Shown piece by piece: positions 52,638 to 61,409 of a DNA stretch of 64,000 bases (the first letter of the stretch is position 1; the number at the start of each line of letters is the position of its first letter). Source of the stretch: Spirosoma montaniterrae (GTDB lineage Bacteria; Bacteroidota; Bacteroidia; Cytophagales; Spirosomataceae); NCBI RefSeq assembly GCF_001988955.1, contig NZ_CP014263.1, forward strand, positions 3,318,001 to 3,382,000. Reading direction: 5' to 3'. Made by a program: the position numbers and the translations under genes. The notes under the pieces are model-generated. The model was not told the origin of the DNA. It searched no databases and saw only the letters and a list, made by a program, of their open reading frames with translations.

Positions 52638-53659
52638 CGCAGTAGTAACGTTAACTGCACATCGTACCAGCCTTCAGCCTGTTCGATACGCAAATCGTGT
52701 TTATCAGGATAAAGCAGATTCAATCGGCGCGTTACATTGCGCAGCCCAATACCCGACGGAGGTGCAGCGGGCTTGTCGGACAGGCGGTTACGCACGTGCA
52801 GGTACAGCGACGTTCCTACTGACCGCAGCCCAATCTGTACTACCGGGTTGGCAATGCCCCCTACGCCATGCTTGAATGCATTTTCAACGAACGGAATCAA
52901 CAGCATTGGTTCAATGAGCAGGGTCTGGTCGGGTACGTCGACGGTAAAATCTATTTGCACTTTGGTGCCTGATCGAAGCCGTTCGAGTCTTATAAAATTA
53001 TGCATATAGTCGATTTCCTGTTCAACACGTACTGTTACATTGTCTGACTCATAGAGCATGTATCGCAGCAGTCCAGCCAGTTGAATCGTAACGGGTTCCA
53101 CATCCTTCGGGCGCAGCCGGGCCAGCGATACGATGCTGTTGAGTACGTTGAACAGAAAATGCGGGCTAATCTGCGAGCGTAAGAATGATAGTTCGGCGCG
53201 GAGTTGTTCGTTTTCCAGCTCCTTCTGCCGCTGCTGCCGCTGGTGATAATCGCTCAGCACTTTGTAGGTCGTGCTAATCGATAAAATCAGTACCGACGGC
53301 ACGATGGATATAAACACCATCCGAAACGTAACGAATCGCATTCCCATTGTAGTAGCCTGAATGCCAAAAAATAAGGCCATTACCAGGAATACGCACCCAA
53401 CAACAGCCAGCATGTATGGCTTTAGGCCCCGCTGTTCGAGTATGCGCGGAATGAGCCATAAGGTATTGATATAGAACAGGCCAACAATGATCCCATTAAA
53501 CAGAATGGGCTTCCACGGACTTATGGCACCGGGCGGGGGCCAAAACGGCTTCGAGGGTGGCTCAATCGGATTTACCAGCAAAGGCAGCAAAATAAACATT
53601 GCCCAGCCGGATACAGCCAGAAAGATACGCCAGGGAAATCGGAGTGCGACAGCGGTCAT
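52634..53659 (-). CDS. LytS-family sensor histidine kinase
   Basis: 341 residues from the ATG at 53659 (a TTG three codons earlier is less likely). Four membrane helices in the first 135 residues (WRIFLAVSGWAMFILLPLL, ILFNGIIVGLFYINTLWLI, YMLAVVGCVFLVMALFFGI, MVFISIVPSVLILSIS), a coiled linker, and the His_kinase box RSQISPHFLFNVLNSIVSLARL, where His is the phospho-acceptor, and a HATPase domain with PFVENAFKHG and GIGLRNVTRRL. This is the bacteroidal LytS/YehU-type kinase. It is paired with the downstream LytTR gene. Confidence 0.95.
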   Translation of the reverse strand: MTAVALRFPWRIFLAVSGWAMFILLPLLVNPIEPPSKPFWPPPGAISPWKPILFNGIIVGLFYINTLWLIPRILEQRGLKPYMLAVVGCVFLVMALFFGIQATTMGMRFVTFRMVFISIVPSVLILSISTTYKVLSDYHQRQQRQKELENEQLRAELSFLRSQISPHFLFNVLNSIVSLARLRPKDVEPVTIQLAGLLRYMLYESDNVTVRVEQEIDYMHNFIRLERLRSGTKVQIDFTVDVPDQTLLIEPMLLIPFVENAFKHGVGGIANPVVQIGLRSVGTSLYLHVRNRLSDKPAAPPSGIGLRNVTRRLNLLYPDKHDLRIEQAEGWYDVQLTLLLR

Positions 53660-53782
53660 TATCGACAAAATACGGCTTAACGATGCGATTTCGTATACCC
53701 GATGACTATTGTGCGACCAGATACCTCAAAAATGCGACGAACACCCGTTTTTCAGCGACTCACCTTTCCCTACCGTTTCATA

Positions 53783-53817
53783 AAAAAACCCCGCTCGGTC
53801 AAGTGCCGGGCGGGGTG
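53783..53817 (-). terminator. Rho-independent terminator of the Hc1-like gene
   Basis: On the minus strand the sequence reads ACCCCGC-C-CGG, a short loop, CCG-A-GCGGGGT and then a run of seven T's. The stem is strong and the T-tract is directly adjacent. It lies about 30 bp after the stop codon at 53848. Confidence 0.9.
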
Positions 53818-53847
53818 TTGTTGGCCGAATTGACCAAAGAAAAATGC

Positions 53848-54027
53848 TTAGGCATCTTTGTTCTTGGCGTCCTGAACTTCGGCACGAATGGCTTGCGCCA
53901 ACGTCTTTAACTCCTGCATCCCCTTCCGAACGCGTGTGCCGGCAGCCTGGTTGTTCTTGTCGTAGAACTTCTCGAAATCACCTTCCAGAGACATAACCAG
54001 ATTCTTTACTTCATCGAAGCGTGCCAT
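53848..54027 (-). CDS. Hc1-like histone protein
   Basis: 59 residues, ATG at 54027 and TAA at 53848-53850; too short for usual length cut-offs. The sequence opens ARFDEVKNLVMSLEGDFEKFYDK, then NNQAAGTRVRKGMQEL and ends AIRAEVQDAKNKDA, rich in Lys, Glu and Ala. This matches the short histone H1-like (Hc1) proteins that are widespread in Bacteroidota and are thought to bind DNA. It stands alone with its own terminator, which suggests an abundant, independently controlled transcript. Confidence 0.85.
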   Translation of the reverse strand: MARFDEVKNLVMSLEGDFEKFYDKNNQAAGTRVRKGMQELKTLAQAIRAEVQDAKNKDA

Positions 54028-54171
54028 AGTAAACGTATGGGTTTATGTGTGAAAAAAGGCCCAAATTCCGCTAAAAACGCGGTTTTCTGCGGAAATTTAG
54101 CGATTCTGACATACAGCGCAATAGCTAAGCCAAAAAAATAGCCGAAAAATGCAACTTTTTTCACTAAAACC

Positions 54172-55476
54172 TTATTCCGTGGTCGCTTCTGCCGACATTT
54201 CGAGCGTTTTCCCGGTAGGAATCGGCCCATTTTGTCGGTAAACGCCCTTTTCTATGTTATCACCCATTTTGGAGAACGCATCGAGCGTATAAGCCACGTC
54301 GTCGAGCGAATGAGCCGCCGTTGGAATGATGCGTAACATAATGGTCCCCTTCGGTACAACGGGGTAAACTACAATAGAACAAAACACGCCCATGTTCTCG
54401 CGCAGGTCCATCGTTAGCGCGGCTACCTCCGCCACGCCCCCTTCAATATGATGCAGGAAAACCGGCGTCACCGGCGACTGCGTGTCGCCAATATCGAAAC
54501 CCCGTTCGCGCAACCCGTTTTGCAGTGCCCGCACGTTTTCCCAGAGTTTCTCGCGCAGTTCGGGCTGGCTCTGAATCATCTCTAACCGCTTCATACAACC
54601 CACCACATAAGGCATTGGCAGGGCTTTGGCATATGTCTGCGAACGCATGTTGTATTTTAGGTACATGATAATGTCGTGGTCTGCTGCCACAAACCCACCA
54701 ATAGCGGCCATCGACTTGGCGAAGGTCGAGAAATACAGGTCGATACCGTCCTGACAGCCGAGCATCTCGCCAACGCCCGCGCCAGTGGCACCCATCGTAC
54801 CGAAGCCGTGCGCGTCATCGACTAACAGCCGAAATTCGTATTTCTCTTTCAGCGCAACTACCTGATCGAGACTACCGACTTTACCCGACATGCCAAAAAC
54901 GCCTTCGGTAATTACCAGCACACTGCCATTTTTCTCGGCGGCTTTTTTAGTGGCCCGCTGAAGATTCTTCTCCAGACTTGCCATATCGTTGTGGTTAAAT
55001 TTGTAGTATTCGCCCATTTTGGCCTTGTGCAGCCTGATACCATCGATCAGGCAGGCATGGCTTTCGGCGTCGTACACGATCACGTCGCGGTGGTCAACTA
55101 CGGCTTCAATCACCGACATTACGCCCTGATAACCATAGTTGAGCAGAAACGCATCTTCTTTACCGACAAACTGCGCCAACTGCTGTTCAAACTGCTCGTG
55201 GAGGTCGGAGTTGCCCGACATCATCCGCGCACCCATCGGATAGGCCAGCCCCCACCGGGCGGCAGCATCGGCGTCGGCTTTGCGAACGTCGGGGTGGTTG
55301 GCAAGGCCAAGGTAGTTGTTCAGGCTCCAGTTCAGCACTTCCTTACCCCGGAATCGCATACGCGGGCCGAGGTCGCCTTCAAGCTTCGGGAAGGCAAAAT
55401 AATGGTGACCGTTAAACGCCCGTGCCGGCGAACCGATGGGACCTAAGTTGTTGCGCAGTTTCTCAAATAAATCCAC
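54172..55476 (-). CDS. PLP-dependent alpha-oxoamine synthase (serine palmitoyltransferase-like)
   Basis: 434 residues. Alpha-oxoamine synthase fold with NWSLNNYLGLANHP, ESHACLIDGIRLHKAKM, the Asp-His pair LLVDDAHGFGTMG and the PLP lysine in YFSTFAKSMAAIGGFVAA. The closest pattern I recall is the Bacteroidota serine palmitoyltransferase group, which condenses serine and palmitoyl-CoA to start sphingolipid synthesis. Glycine C-acetyltransferase (KBL) and 8-amino-7-oxononanoate synthase (BioF) are alternatives that cannot be excluded by eye. It is divergent from the accC gene, with a palindrome and a -7 box in the spacer. Confidence 0.82.
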   Translation of the reverse strand: MDLFEKLRNNLGPIGSPARAFNGHHYFAFPKLEGDLGPRMRFRGKEVLNWSLNNYLGLANHPDVRKADADAAARWGLAYPMGARMMSGNSDLHEQFEQQLAQFVGKEDAFLLNYGYQGVMSVIEAVVDHRDVIVYDAESHACLIDGIRLHKAKMGEYYKFNHNDMASLEKNLQRATKKAAEKNGSVLVITEGVFGMSGKVGSLDQVVALKEKYEFRLLVDDAHGFGTMGATGAGVGEMLGCQDGIDLYFSTFAKSMAAIGGFVAADHDIIMYLKYNMRSQTYAKALPMPYVVGCMKRLEMIQSQPELREKLWENVRALQNGLRERGFDIGDTQSPVTPVFLHHIEGGVAEVAALTMDLRENMGVFCSIVVYPVVPKGTIMLRIIPTAAHSLDDVAYTLDAFSKMGDNIEKGVYRQNGPIPTGKTLEMSAEATTE

Positions 55477-55576
55477 TTTTCGCTATAGTTTAAAGGGCTA
55501 AACCCTTGTTTTTTACAACATAAGTACAAAAGTACGGTTAAGTTTCGGATGTGCCAATTTCGACAACGAAATCTAA

Positions 55577-55606
55577 TTGCGTATTCGTTTTGTGATACTA
55601 CCTTTG
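55577..55606 (+). promoter_or_regulatory. Candidate accC promoter
   Basis: TACCTTTG (55599-55606) fits the Bacteroidota -7 box TAnnTTTG, and an ATTG at 55577-55580 (one mismatch to TTTG) is 18 bp upstream. The transcript would begin near 55613 and therefore carry the palindrome 55635-55729 in its 5' leader. Confidence 0.45.
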
Positions 55607-55634
55607 CCAAACAGACAGGAGTTTGGAAAAGTTT

Positions 55635-55729
55635 TTTTGACAGGATTTACCGGATTAAACAGGATTTTTCTTCAAAACTTACAAGCCTGTTTTTTTAAAT
55701 CCTGTTTAATCCGGTAAATCCTGTCAAAA
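55635..55729. repeat. Intergenic inverted repeat, family C
   Basis: Perfect 33-bp arms 55635-55667 and 55697-55729 (TTTTGACAGGATTTACCGG... and its reverse complement), 29-bp loop. It lies in the presumed 5' leader of accC, ending 23 bp before the ATG. Same family as 9581-9690, sharing GATTAAACAGGATT words. Confidence 0.93.
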
Positions 55730-55752
55730 GAAAAACCTGTCAGCCAGCTAAA

Positions 55753-57261
55753 ATGCCAACCATCAGCAAACTCCTCGTTGCCAACCGGGGCGAAATTGCC
55801 CTGCGCGTAATGCGCACCGCCCGCGAAATGGGCATCAAAACCGTGGCTATCTACTCCGAAGCTGACCGCAATGCCCTGCACGTGCGCTACGCCGATGAAG
55901 CAGTATGTGTTGGCCCGGCCCCGTCTGCCGAGTCGTACCTGCGGGCCGACGTGATTATCGATGTTTGTCAACAGCTCGGTGTCGATGCCATTCATCCCGG
56001 CTACGGGTTTTTGTCGGAGAATGCCAATTTTGCCCGGATGGTGCGCGAAGCCGGCTTGATTTTCGTTGGTCCCTCGCCCGAAGCCATCGAGATCATGGGC
56101 AGCAAATTAGCCGCTAAAGCTGCTGTTGCGGGCTATGACATCCCGATGGTTCCTGGCACGCCCAGTGCTATTACAGACCGGGCCGAAGCCAAACGGATCT
56201 CTGCCGAAATTGGCTACCCGGTGCTGATTAAAGCCAGCGCGGGTGGAGGGGGCAAAGGCATGCGGATTGTTGAGCGCGACGAAGAATTTGACGAGCAGAT
56301 GGACCGTGCCGTGAGCGAAGCCATCTCGGCCTTCGGCGACGGATCGGTGTTTATCGAGAAGTACGTCACGTCGCCCCGGCACGTCGAAATTCAGGTGCTG
56401 GGCGATCAGCACGGTAATATTATTCACCTCTTCGAGCGCGAATGCTCGGTGCAGCGACGCCACCAGAAAGTGGTCGAAGAAGCACCATCGGCTATTCTGA
56501 CGCCTGAAATTCGTGACGCAATGGGACGGGCCGCCGTTGATGTGGCGCGGGCCTGTGGCTACTACGGCGCGGGTACCGTTGAGTTCATCGTGAACGATAA
56601 ATTAGATTTCTACTTTCTGGAAATGAATACCCGGCTCCAGGTCGAACATCCGGTAACGGAACAGATTACGGGCGTCGATTTAGTGAAGCAGATGCTTTAT
56701 ATCGCCGAAGGCAAACCATTGACTATCAAACAGGAAGACCTGAAAATTAAAGGCCATGCCGTAGAGGTTCGGGTGTATGCCGAAGACCCGGCCAATAACT
56801 TCCTGCCCGACGTAGGTACGCTCGATACCTACGTGCGTCCGCAGGGCAACGGCGTTCGGGTCGATGATGGGTTCGAGCAGGGCATGACCATCCCGATTTA
56901 TTATGACCCAATGATTGCCAAGCTGATTACCTACGGCGACAGCCGCGAAGAAGCGATTCAGAAAATGATTCGGGCCATTGACGAGTATCAGATCACAGGA
57001 GTAAAAACCACGCTTCCGTTCTGCCGATTCGTGATGGAGCACGAGGCTTTCCGTTCCGGTCAGTTCGATACGGGTTTTGTTGGCAGGTATTTTACGGCAG
57101 ACGTACTGTCTCCAACGCCCGACCCCGCCGAAGCAGAGTTGGCCGCTGTATTGAGTGCGTATCTGCTCAATAAACATAAACCCGGAGTAAGCCGCCCGAA
57201 CGGTGCTGGCGCAACTCTATCCGGCTCTAAAAGCAACTGGAAAGAACGGCGGCTATCCTAA
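55753..57261 (+). CDS. accC: Biotin carboxylase subunit of acetyl-CoA carboxylase
   Basis: 502 residues. It carboxylates biotin with ATP and bicarbonate, first step of fatty-acid synthesis. Seen: ISKLLVANRGEIALRVMRTAREMG start, DAIHPGYGFLSENANFA, the ATP-grasp glycine loop KASAGGGGKGMRIV, ERECSVQRRHQKVVEEAPS, and the catalytic EMNTRLQVEHPVTE. The length is about 50 residues over E. coli AccC: the tail after residue 450 (NKHKPGVSRPNGAG...) is a short extension, as in many Bacteroidota enzymes of the propionyl/acetyl-CoA carboxylase kind. The biotin carrier protein gene is not adjacent. Confidence 0.95.
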   Translation: MPTISKLLVANRGEIALRVMRTAREMGIKTVAIYSEADRNALHVRYADEAVCVGPAPSAESYLRADVIIDVCQQLGVDAIHPGYGFLSENANFARMVREAGLIFVGPSPEAIEIMGSKLAAKAAVAGYDIPMVPGTPSAITDRAEAKRISAEIGYPVLIKASAGGGGKGMRIVERDEEFDEQMDRAVSEAISAFGDGSVFIEKYVTSPRHVEIQVLGDQHGNIIHLFERECSVQRRHQKVVEEAPSAILTPEIRDAMGRAAVDVARACGYYGAGTVEFIVNDKLDFYFLEMNTRLQVEHPVTEQITGVDLVKQMLYIAEGKPLTIKQEDLKIKGHAVEVRVYAEDPANNFLPDVGTLDTYVRPQGNGVRVDDGFEQGMTIPIYYDPMIAKLITYGDSREEAIQKMIRAIDEYQITGVKTTLPFCRFVMEHEAFRSGQFDTGFVGRYFTADVLSPTPDPAEAELAAVLSAYLLNKHKPGVSRPNGAGATLSGSKSNWKERRLS

Positions 57262-57267
57262 GCATGC

Positions 57268-58056
57268 TTACTGACTGATAGCCATACTCCGCTGCCGAAC
57301 GGCTTCATACAGCAATACGCCCGTAGCCACCGACACATTAAGCGACCCAACGGCTCCGAGCAGCGGAATTTTTACGTGCGTATCGGCCATACGCAACAAT
57401 TCGGGTGAGATACCGTCTTCTTCCGACCCCATAATTACGGCCATCGGGCCGGTCAGGTCGGTGGTGCGCTCGTAAAGGTCGCGGTTCGATTTTTCGGTGC
57501 AGGCTACCACCATAATGCCCGAATCCTGTAAGTATTTGATGGTTTCGGTCAGGTCGGGTTCGCGGCAGACGGAGATGTGGTTGAGTGCCCCCGACGACGT
57601 TTTCATGGCGTCGGAGTTGATAGCAGCCGCCCCCCGGCCCGGAATCACGATGCATTGTACCCCGGCGCATTCGGCAGTACGGGCAATGGCTCCGAAGTTC
57701 CGCACGTCGGTGATGCGGTCGAGCAGCAGAAAAAATGGCGTTTCCCCCCGTTCATGCACATCGGCAATAACGTTGGAAAGTTTTACGTACTGCACCTGTG
57801 CTATCAGGCATACCACTCCCTGATGATTCTTGCGCGTTAGCCGGTCGAGCCGTTCGACAGGAACACGCTGAATGGTAACGCGCTTCTGAAATGCCAGATT
57901 TTGAATGTCAGGATTGCTTAACCCCTTTTCCATGTACAGCTTATCGATCTGCTGTTCGGAGCGGAGCGTTTCAATGACGGATTGAATCCCAAACACCATT
58001 TCGTCGGGGTTGGGTTGTGGGTGGGCGGGGCGATATGACTTGTTGTGATAACTCAT
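57268..58056 (-). CDS. rlmB: 23S rRNA (guanosine-2'-O)-methyltransferase RlmB-like
   Basis: 262 residues from the ATG at 58056; the open frame extends upstream into the palindrome but homologues start here. A SPOUT methyltransferase: N-terminal substrate-binding domain (EMVFGIQSVIETLRSEQQIDKL), then the SpoU motifs NFGAIARTAECAGVQ (motif 1), MGSEEDGISPELL (motif 2) and IPLLGAVGSLNVSVATGVLLYE (motif 3, knot). It methylates the 2'-O of G2251 in 23S rRNA in E. coli; the exact target here is inferred. It is convergent with accC (6 bp). Confidence 0.92.
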   Translation of the reverse strand: MSYHNKSYRPAHPQPNPDEMVFGIQSVIETLRSEQQIDKLYMEKGLSNPDIQNLAFQKRVTIQRVPVERLDRLTRKNHQGVVCLIAQVQYVKLSNVIADVHERGETPFFLLLDRITDVRNFGAIARTAECAGVQCIVIPGRGAAAINSDAMKTSSGALNHISVCREPDLTETIKYLQDSGIMVVACTEKSNRDLYERTTDLTGPMAVIMGSEEDGISPELLRMADTHVKIPLLGAVGSLNVSVATGVLLYEAVRQRSMAISQ

Positions 58057-58068
58057 AGAAAAATAATT

Positions 58069-58165
58069 AACCGCAAAGGCGCAAAGATTACGCAAAGGTC
58101 GCTAAAGTTTTCTTTGTTGCCTTTGTGTAATCTTTGCGCCTTCGCGCCGGGCCAACGCTTCGGTT
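58069..58165. repeat. Intergenic inverted repeat, family B
   Basis: Core arms AAGGCGCAAAGATTACGCAAAGG (left, from about 58075) and CCTTTGTGTAATCTTTGCGCCTT (right, about 58120-58142) with one mismatch; outer AACCG/CGGTT pairs frame a 19-base insertion on the right side. It fills the gap between the rlmB start (58056) and the stop of the GWxTD gene (58172). Same words as 11777-11846. Confidence 0.82.
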
Positions 58166-58171
58166 AAAAAA

Positions 58172-59635
58172 CTATTCCCGAATGGCCCCCGTTCGCCAGG
58201 CTTCCACGATGGGATACCAGATGGGCTGGTACTCGATATAACGAACCAATTCATAGTGGTCATCTACAAACTGATTTGCTTTTTTGGTGAACGTGAAATT
58301 CACTTCCGACACGTTGGCCCGGCGATTATACACCCACACTTCACGTTCGCGGTTGCGCTGTACGCGGTCGGGAGCACCCAGCACGATATAAATCATGCCT
58401 TTGTCAGTTTTCCAGCCTTCTTTGTAGGTCGTGAAGAGTCGGTTAGCCTCCTCAACACGGTCGAAATACGCTTTGAGCGTTCGCCGGGCTACTTCTTCAT
58501 TGCCCGACATCAGGCTGAGCCAATACCGGTCGAAGGCTTTTTTCGTATCCTGCGCCTGACTCAATTCGCTGATTTCGCTGCTCGTACTCATGTACAAAAC
58601 AGGTTTAATCAGTTTTTCGGGCCGCGTTAGCTTCGGAAACCGTTTGTCGGCCACTACCAGACCAATGCCCACTGCGTCGGTGGTATCTTCTGTGAAATAA
58701 TATAAACCTTCTTTGGGCAACACAAACGGCTGATTGGTCGTGATGGTCAGGGTTGAATCAACCGTGAGCGATTTTGAGGCCGGGCGGGGCGAAGTGTTCA
58801 TGGGCGATGACGCTGCATCGAAATCGTGCCGATAACGCACGCCATACAGCGTCTTTTGAACACCGTTGGCATCGCCAATCATCACCGAGTCGCCCACGTT
58901 GACGTAGTTACGCAATTGTGGTTGTCGGCCATTTCTGTCGAACAAGGCGAAGCGGTCGCTCAGTTTGGGCGCGGTAAAGCGCAGCGTCAGATCGTTGCGG
59001 GCTTTTGTACCTGAATTGGTTTCGGTGAACTCGGTCAGCAGAATAGCGTTGGCGACATCTTTGGGCCGTTTCACATCGAACGAAAGTGTCAGATAGGTTA
59101 TACCCGACCCGCCAGTTTGCTCACGACTTACGTTCTGAGCCGAAAGCGGTACGTTGCCATACCCCAGCCGGTCGCGGTTGTTGTAGTCGGGATACATGAC
59201 GTAGGCCACCAGAAAGTGCTCGATCAAGTCGCTGGGGTTTTTCACGGTCTCGCCCGATGGCGTTTTGGCCGTCAGGTTCATGTACACCCGCACGGTGCTG
59301 CTGTCGATGGTCAGAAATCTGGCTTTAATAGACGTAATGGCCCATTCGCCCCCCAGCGGATTGGCAGCTCCTGTATTGGCCGGGCCAGCATCGCCCGGAC
59401 GAATCGGCACTACGGTTTCGGGCCGACGCGCCTGCTGCGGGTCTGATGAGAGCGGGGCCGACCGCTGGGTAGTATTCGGCTCGTTGCGCTGGGCACGAGT
59501 ACGGGCGTCGTACTCAGCCGTAGCCCGGTCATATTGTGAAAGCCGTCTTTTATCCGCTGATTTCGGCTGATTAGGTTTACTCGATGAGCAGGCCGACAGC
59601 AGGGCAAGGGTCAGTAAAACAAGCAGAGTACGCAT
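58172..59635 (-). CDS. GWxTD-domain lipoprotein
   Basis: 487 residues. A lipobox signal (TLLVLLTLALLSAC|SSSKPN), a low-complexity basic linker (about 25-80), a middle beta-rich part of about 250 residues (LTAKTPSGETVKNPSDLIEHF, LTFTFDVKRPKDVANAILL), and a C-terminal GWxTD domain: WLSLMSGNEEVARRTLKAYFDRVEEANRLFTTYKEGWKTDKGMIYIVLGAPDRVQRN. GWxTD proteins occur in Bacteroidota and Acidobacteria; their function is unknown. It is the minus-strand neighbour of rlmB and divergent from the methyltransferase gene. Confidence 0.9.
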   Translation of the reverse strand: MRTLLVLLTLALLSACSSSKPNQPKSADKRRLSQYDRATAEYDARTRAQRNEPNTTQRSAPLSSDPQQARRPETVVPIRPGDAGPANTGAANPLGGEWAITSIKARFLTIDSSTVRVYMNLTAKTPSGETVKNPSDLIEHFLVAYVMYPDYNNRDRLGYGNVPLSAQNVSREQTGGSGITYLTLSFDVKRPKDVANAILLTEFTETNSGTKARNDLTLRFTAPKLSDRFALFDRNGRQPQLRNYVNVGDSVMIGDANGVQKTLYGVRYRHDFDAASSPMNTSPRPASKSLTVDSTLTITTNQPFVLPKEGLYYFTEDTTDAVGIGLVVADKRFPKLTRPEKLIKPVLYMSTSSEISELSQAQDTKKAFDRYWLSLMSGNEEVARRTLKAYFDRVEEANRLFTTYKEGWKTDKGMIYIVLGAPDRVQRNREREVWVYNRRANVSEVNFTFTKKANQFVDDHYELVRYIEYQPIWYPIVEAWRTGAIRE

Positions 59636-59764
59636 TCGTCAATACGCGATGGTTTGTTGTTCAATAGATTAATAACGAAAAACCACGCCCGTTTGGGTTG
59701 AACGGGCAGCAGATTTTTCTTTCCCTCGGCAAAAGCGTATTTTTGCGATCCGACTGGCAAGCAA

Positions 59765-60532
59765 ATGTACAAAACCACCGAAATAACCTCCGCCGAAATC
59801 GCGTCTGATAATCCCGTTCATCAGCGGCTGCTGTTTCCGTATGTCGAAGCGGCCCGGATGGTTAGCGGCAACGTGCTTGAAATTGGCTGCGGCTGGGGCC
59901 GGGGGCTGGAACTCCTCACCAAAGCCGCCGACCACTACACGGGCGTCGACAAAAATAAAGACCTGATTGCGGCCCTCAGTGCCGAATACCGCAACGCTAC
60001 CTTTATTGCGGCCAACATTCCGCCCCTTGCCAACCTGCCCAGCAATACCTTCGATTACATCGTAACGTTTCAGGTAATCGAACACATCGAGAACGACGAC
60101 CTGTTCGTAAAAGAAGCGCACCGGGTGCTGAAGCCGGGCGGCAAACTGCTACTGACAACGGTTAACAAAGCGTTCTCGCTGACGCGTAACCCCTGGCACG
60201 TGCGCGAATACTACGCCGATGGGCTGCGTTCGCTGATGGCGAACTACTTTCCGGCAGTAGAAACGCGCGGTATTCATGGCAACGACAAGGTAATGACCTA
60301 TTATCAACAGAACCGGGAGTCGGTGAAAAAGCTGACCCGCTTCGACGTGTTCAACCTGCAATACCGCCTGCCCCGCCGACTGCTGCAAGTACCCTACGAT
60401 CTGATGAATCGGCTGAACCGCAACCGGCTGCTACAAGCCGACGGCCTTGCCGCCGAAATCAATTACACCGATTACCTCGTGAGCAACGACCCGGCGGGAA
60501 GTCTGGATTTTTTCTACGTTGCCACGAAGTAG
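59765..60532 (+). CDS. Class I SAM-dependent methyltransferase
   Basis: 255 residues. Methyltransferase_11-like domain: GNVLEIGCGWGRGLELLTKAA (motif I), YTGVDKNKDLI (motif II acidic end), LANLPSNTFDYIVTFQVIEHIEN and EAHRVLKPGGKLLLTTVNK (motif III/post III). The C-terminal about 100 residues (RLPRRLLQVPYDLMNRLNRNRLL) may hold the acceptor. Similar proteins often sit near sugar or lipid modification genes, but substrate is unknown. A strong terminator follows the stop. Confidence 0.9.
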   Translation: MYKTTEITSAEIASDNPVHQRLLFPYVEAARMVSGNVLEIGCGWGRGLELLTKAADHYTGVDKNKDLIAALSAEYRNATFIAANIPPLANLPSNTFDYIVTFQVIEHIENDDLFVKEAHRVLKPGGKLLLTTVNKAFSLTRNPWHVREYYADGLRSLMANYFPAVETRGIHGNDKVMTYYQQNRESVKKLTRFDVFNLQYRLPRRLLQVPYDLMNRLNRNRLLQADGLAAEINYTDYLVSNDPAGSLDFFYVATK

Positions 60533-60557
60533 ACCACAAGAGAATACGATTTCCCCA

Positions 60558-60616
60558 CAAACCTTGCCCGGTTGCCCACACGTTGTTGGTGGCGCAGCCG
60601 GGCAAGGTTTGTTTTG
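60558..60616 (+). terminator. Rho-independent terminator after the methyltransferase gene
   Basis: Perfect 14-bp stem CAAACCTTGCCCGG (60558-60571) / CCGGGCAAGGTTTG (60598-60611), a 26-base loop, and TTTTG directly after. It is 26 bp past the stop codon. On the opposite strand the stem also ends in A/T-rich sequence, though less so. Confidence 0.85.
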
Positions 60617-60644
60617 TAGCGGTCATAACTATCAGTTAATCTGT

Positions 60645-61409
60645 ATGAAACGCTATCTATTTGTTCTTCTGCTGACGGTCACGGTCGCTCACGGTCAGGT
60701 CGATTCTACGTTTACCGATTCATTACCGGCCAGACAGACATTCCGATTTGGCGTGAGCACCGAACTGGGGACTGCCCTGACGTTCACTAACTTACCAGAA
60801 TTTCGTTCGTTTCTGCGATCAAACCAAATTACTCCGCCCCCCATTTATGGTAATAGCTTTGTTTTCAATTTTGGTGTCCGAATCAACAGGGTTAAAGTGC
60901 TCGCTCAGCATAATTTATTACTGATTAACATAGGAGCCTCTTCTCCCAACGGCTGGGTAGTACGTTCACAGGGAGCGAGTTACACAGGGCTGTCTGTTGG
61001 CTTCGATCTACTAAACAATCGCAATCGTCGGCTATATGTAGGCGGTGGTTTAGGTGGTTTCAACACTGACTTTAACCTATACCGACGTGCTACCCAGCCT
61101 GTTTCATTTGGGTCGGTGTTGCAAACTGTTCCGGCGGGCAGCGTCCCGTCGCTACGGCTAATCGGTGCGGGTTGCGTTGACGTCTATCTTGAATACGGGC
61201 AGCGCGAGAAGCGTAATCGAAGCGTGGAAAGTGTGATACGGTTAGGCTATCGACGGGGTACAACCAGACGAAGTTGGGAGTCAGACGCTTACACGTTTAC
61301 GAACCCGATTACCGAACGGGTAAGTCAGGTCTATCTTCAGGCAACAATTGCTTTTTCTGTAAATTCGAATCGGTTTCTGCAAATTTATACCCGACGCCCA
61401 ACGCCATGA
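60645..61409 (+). CDS. Predicted outer-membrane/exported beta protein, unknown function
   Basis: 254 residues from the ATG at 60645; the open frame begins earlier (60519) but crosses the terminator. Signal peptide KRYLFVLLLTVTVAHGQ. The mature part has barrel-like strands (QTFRFGVSTELGTALTF, NSFVFNFGVRINRVKVLAQHNLLLI, YTGLSVGFDLLNNRNRRLYVGGGLG, VESVIRLGYRRGTTRRS, VYLQATIAFSVNSNRFLQIY). No family recognised. Its TGA stop overlaps the ATG of the next gene by 4 bp (ATGA), so the two are translationally coupled. Confidence 0.7.
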   Translation: MKRYLFVLLLTVTVAHGQVDSTFTDSLPARQTFRFGVSTELGTALTFTNLPEFRSFLRSNQITPPPIYGNSFVFNFGVRINRVKVLAQHNLLLINIGASSPNGWVVRSQGASYTGLSVGFDLLNNRNRRLYVGGGLGGFNTDFNLYRRATQPVSFGSVLQTVPAGSVPSLRLIGAGCVDVYLEYGQREKRNRSVESVIRLGYRRGTTRRSWESDAYTFTNPITERVSQVYLQATIAFSVNSNRFLQIYTRRPTP

